In this document: piece after piece, positions 20,158 through 23,751 of the stretch
Numbering within the stretch: the stretch's first letter is position 1
How the letters are laid out: every line of letters starts with the position of its first letter
Assembly: GCA_040143965.1 (NCBI GenBank)
Contig: JASJQH010007037.1
Location: forward strand, 1-23,751
Reading direction: 5' to 3'
DNA length: 23,751 nt
Source: Basidiobolus ranarum
Taxonomy: Eukaryota; Basidiobolomycota; Basidiobolomycetes; Basidiobolales
Notes under the pieces: model-generated
Databases searched by the model: none
What the model was told of the DNA's origin: nothing
What the model saw: the letters and a program-made list of their open reading frames with translations, nothing else
Position numbers and translations under genes: made by a program

Positions 20158-23100
20158 ATGCCGTCGGATCCTGAAAAAAGGACAAGTGGTACTAGTGATG
20201 CCAATGCGGCTACCCTTCACAACGCCGATGATATCCTAAAAGAGCTGCCCCACAAAGCTATTGAAATAAATGACAAGCCAACAGAGGCCAAGGATAGTAA
20301 GAAGGAGGTAGAGCCAAAAGCTTCAATGAGAGAGCTTTTTAACTTTGCCACCAAATTTGATTGGGTTTTGATGTCTATCGGACTTATCGCTGCTCTTATT
20401 GCTGGTGCTGGTATGCCGCTGATGACGTTCGTATAGTTTCTTTAGAGCATTCGCTATGTCCCAGTACTAACTTGTCATATTCATTTAGCATTATATTTGG
20501 AGGCATGGTTACCAAATTTGGCGAGTTCGCTACCAAGGTTGCCTTAGGGGTAGTGAGCGAAGCTGATGTAGCGGTATTTAGATCTACCATCAATGAATAC
20601 ACTCTCTACTTCGTTTACCTTGCTATCGGCATGTGGGTTACTACTTATGCGTACATGGCTACTTGGGTTTATGCCGGTGAGCGTCAAACCAGAAAAATTC
20701 GTGAGTCTTATTTGGCGGCTGTTCTTCGACAGGACATTGCATGGTTCGATAAACTAGGTGCTGGCGAAATTACCACCAGAATTACTAGTGATACACATTT
20801 AATCCAGGATGGTATCTCAGAGAAATTCCCGCAAAGTTGTTCATATGTTGCGACATTTATCTCAGCATTTGTTATTGCTTTCACGAGAAGTTGGCGTCTT
20901 ACCCTGGTTCTTAGTTGTATTATCCCAATGATTGCTGTGTCCGTGGGAATTCTAAACGTGTTCAATACTAAATTTGTCAAAAGGGCGCTGGATCATTATT
21001 CGATTTCTGGAACTTTGGCTGAGGAGGTCCTCTCTTCCATCAGAACTGCAACCGCGTTTGGTCAACAAAAGAAGCTTTCCGAGATGTATGATAAAAATAT
21101 TGCTGATGCTAAAAAGGAGGGAATGAAGAAAGCATTTACAACCGGTACCGGTATTGGTGTCATCTTCTTGATCATTTACTGTGCCTATGCCCTCGCTTCT
21201 TGGTATGGTGGTAAACTCCTGGGAGATGGACTCCAAGTTGGTGATGTCTTCAATGTGTTCTTTGCTGTAATCATTGGAGCATTTTCCCTAGGACATGTTG
21301 CCCCAAATCTCCAAGCCTTCGCTTTTGCCCAAGGAGCTGCCGCCAAGCTTTACGATGCTATATATCGTGTTCCTTCGATCGACTCTGCCTCTACAGAGGG
21401 TATCAAGCCTACAGAAACGACCCGAGGGTTGATTGAAGCTAGAGATATTCAGTTCCATTATCCATCTCGTCCCGACGTTCCCATCTTGAAGGGGATAAGT
21501 TTGACCGTAGAGCCTGGTAAAACTGTAGCTTTAGTGGGTACTAGCGGATCCGGTAAATCAACAATCATTCAACTGTTGGAGAGATTTTACGACCCGATTG
21601 GTGGAGAGATTCTTCTCGATGGTAGACCTATCAAGTCACTTAACGTTCACTGGCTTCGTCGTCAAATCGGTCTAGTGTCTCAAGAGCCTACCCTTTTCAA
21701 ATGCACCATTGCTGAGAACGTAGCTCATGGCTTAATTGGTACTCTACACGAGAATTCTGGTGCTGAGAAGCGAATGGAGCTCATTGAGCAGGCATGTAAG
21801 ATGGCAAATGCGCATGATTTCATTATGACTCTTCCGGATAAGTACGATACCCATGTTGGTGAAAGAGGTTTCCTTCTTTCTGGTGGACAAAAGCAACGTA
21901 TTGCAATTGCAAGAGCAATCGTGAAAGATCCTCGTATTCTTTTACTCGATGAAGCTACCTCTGCTCTGGATACACAATCCGAAGGTATCGTTCAGCAGGC
22001 TTTGGATCGCGCTAGCTCCGGTAGAACAACCATCGTGATTGCTCATCGTCTTTCTACCATTCGTAATGCCGATCAAATCATTGTTATGGAGCGTGGAACG
22101 ATCATCGAATCCGGCACTCATAAATCTTTACTCGAGTTACAGGGGTCTTATTACAAACTGGTTGAACTTCAGAAGATCGGAAATAATGATGAAGAGTTGC
22201 AAGCCGTACCTCCACCTGAGGATCAAAATATCGAAGCGATTAGATCTAAAGATTCGGAACTAAGACGCCAGACTACAACTCATTCTGTACTCTCCGTTGG
22301 TAGTGAAAACGATATTGAAGGAGATACGACATCCAAATTATCATTTGCTTATGTTTGTTATCGTGTATTCTTGCTTAATAAGCCCGAGCTCAAGTTCATG
22401 TTCGGTGGATTGTGTGGCTCCATATTCTCTGGCTTAGTTTTCCCCATCATCGCTATTGTCTTCGCAGGTGTAATTGAAGCATTTAGTATTCAAAATGACG
22501 ACGCAAAACGTAATCACGACATCAATTTCTGGTCTTTGATGTTTTTAATCATTGCTATTGTGATGTTTATTGCACAAACGGCACAAGGTACATTCTTCGG
22601 TATCTCTGGAGAACGACTAACAGAACGTATCCGCTCTTTATCTTTTGCAACGATGCTTCGTCAAGAAATCGGTTGGTTCGATCGTGACCACAATAGTACT
22701 GGTACCCTTGTATCTGCTCTTTCTACTGATGCTACTCACGTGCAAGGTGTGAGTGGCTCTACATTTGGAACCATCCTTCAAGTAATTGTTAACATTATTG
22801 GAGGATTCATTGTCGGGTTATGTTATGGCTGGAAACTAACCCTTGTAGTGATGACCTGTGTTCCATTGTTGATGGCTGCCGGTGTAATTCGTATGAAAAT
22901 GATGAACGGCTATCAAGAACAAACCAAAGTAGCGTACGAGCATTCAGCTCAACTAGCTTGTGAAGCTGCCTCATCCATTCGTACTGTTGCTTCTCTCACT
23001 CGTGAAAAAGATGTTTGTAGAATGTATCATGCTGAATTGGAAGAACCCGTGAGAGCAGGAAAGAAGAATGCGTTTGGTTCATCGTCAATCTTCGCTCTAT

Positions 23101-23751
23101 CCCAAGCAATTGTATTTCTTGCCAACGCCCTTGGCTTCTGGTATGGTGGTAGATTGATGTCCACTATGATCAATACCGGAGGAGTGTCAGTTCCTGAATA
23201 TAATCAACACCAGTTCTTCGTCGTATTCATTGCAATTATCTTTGGAGCTCAGAGTGCTGGTAATGTTTTCTCTTTCGTTCCGGACTTGAGCAAAGCTAAA
23301 ACTGCCGCTGCTAGTATTATTGGGTTGTTGGATCGTCAGCCATTAATCGATACTGTTAATTCACAAGGTGACAAGGTGCCATCAGTTGAAGGCCGCATTA
23401 CCTATAAAGATGTGCACTTTAGATATCCTACACGTCCTGGAGTTCCAGTTCTTCGTGGATTGAATCTCGATATTCAACCTGGTCAATATGCAGCTCTTGT
23501 TGGTCCTTCAGGATGTGGTAAAAGTACCGTCATTGGCCTCACTGAACGATTCTATGATGTACTTGCGGGCAGCGTCATGATCGATGGGAAGGATGTGCGT
23601 AAAATGAACATCAATGATATGCGTAAGTATATTGCTTTGGTAGGACAAGAACCCACACTCTACGATATGACCATAAAAGAAAATATTTGCTTTGGTTTGG
23701 TTGAGCGGGTCCCATCACAGGACGAAATTGAGCAGGCTGCTCGTGATGCTA
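20158..23751 (+). CDS. Full-size ABCB (P-glycoprotein/MDR-type) transporter, 3' end beyond window
   Basis: Two exons (20158-20426 and 20489 to beyond the window) give 1177 residues so far. The 62-base intron has an unusual donor, GTTCGT, a perfect TACTAAC branch site and a TTTAG acceptor. It restores the family motif GAGMPLMTIIFGG at first membrane segment 69-95. The order is TMD1, NBD1, linker, TMD2, NBD2, as in ABCB full transporters that export lipids, peptides or drugs from membranes. NBD1 is complete: Walker A GTSGSGKST (440-448), Q-loop VSQEPTLF, signature LSGGQ (553-557), Walker B ILLLDE with Asp577 and Glu578, H-loop His609. A charged linker follows, then TMD2 from about 720. NBD2 shows Walker A GPSGCGKST (from 1095) and Q-loop GQEPTLYD before the window ends, so about 100-150 residues are missing. 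The start is the ATG after the TATA box. Substrate unknown; related fungal proteins include S. pombe Pmd1. Confidence 0.95.

Noticed and set aside
19986-20174. Upstream open frame overlapping the ABC transporter start
   Set aside because: The TATA box at 20108 implies transcription begins downstream of its ATG.
1-23751. CRISPR arrays, operons, rRNA genes
   Set aside because: No regularly spaced repeats or rRNA-like sequence are seen, and the intron-bearing fungal genes make prokaryotic features irrelevant.

Overview
The window reads as nuclear DNA of a filamentous, probably early-diverging fungus. Genes carry short GT-AG introns (57-117 bases) with fungal branch sites such as TACTAAC. Coding DNA is about 43% GC in a sampled line, and genes are sparse, with gaps of 0.9-6.9 kb. 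The gene set is fungal: a SRE/Fep1-type iron-responsive GATA repressor, an Opi1-family phospholipid regulator, a SulP anion transporter and a Pgp-type ABC transporter. The lineage cannot be fixed from this sequence.

Layout: 31-1740 (-) is a three-exon SulP sulfate/anion transporter that appears to lack the STAS domain. 2658-4933 (-) is a three-exon, two-finger SRE-type GATA factor with the diagnostic Cys-rich region between the fingers; both introns cut a finger at the same glycine codon. A 2.9 kb gap follows, with a GATA-site cluster around a minus-strand TATA box near 6.0 kb and a decayed-looking open stretch at 6.1-6.8 kb. 7833-8840 (+) is an unrecognised 290-residue protein packed with CDK consensus sites. 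8841-11059 is mostly empty, apart from two weak open stretches and a long ATG-free leader. 11060-13236 (+) is a seven-exon OPI1. 13237-20157 is a large gap: an AT-rich block at about 14.0-17.5 kb holds a broken Ty1/copia fossil and a pair of old direct repeats, followed by about 2.5 kb of ordinary GC content without a clear gene. 20158 to the window end (+) is a full-size ABCB transporter, cut by the window edge after the second Walker A and Q-loop.

These genes do not form an obvious pathway cluster. The loose links are regulatory: an exact SRE/Fep1-type site (ATCAGATAA) lies between the GATA gene and the SulP gene, and GATA sites cluster upstream of the GATA gene itself. I see no convincing new multi-gene system. 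The best leads are the splice architecture of the SRE gene, a competing donor in OPI1 that would remove its basic patch, the CDK-site-dense orphan protein, and the STAS-less SulP transporter.
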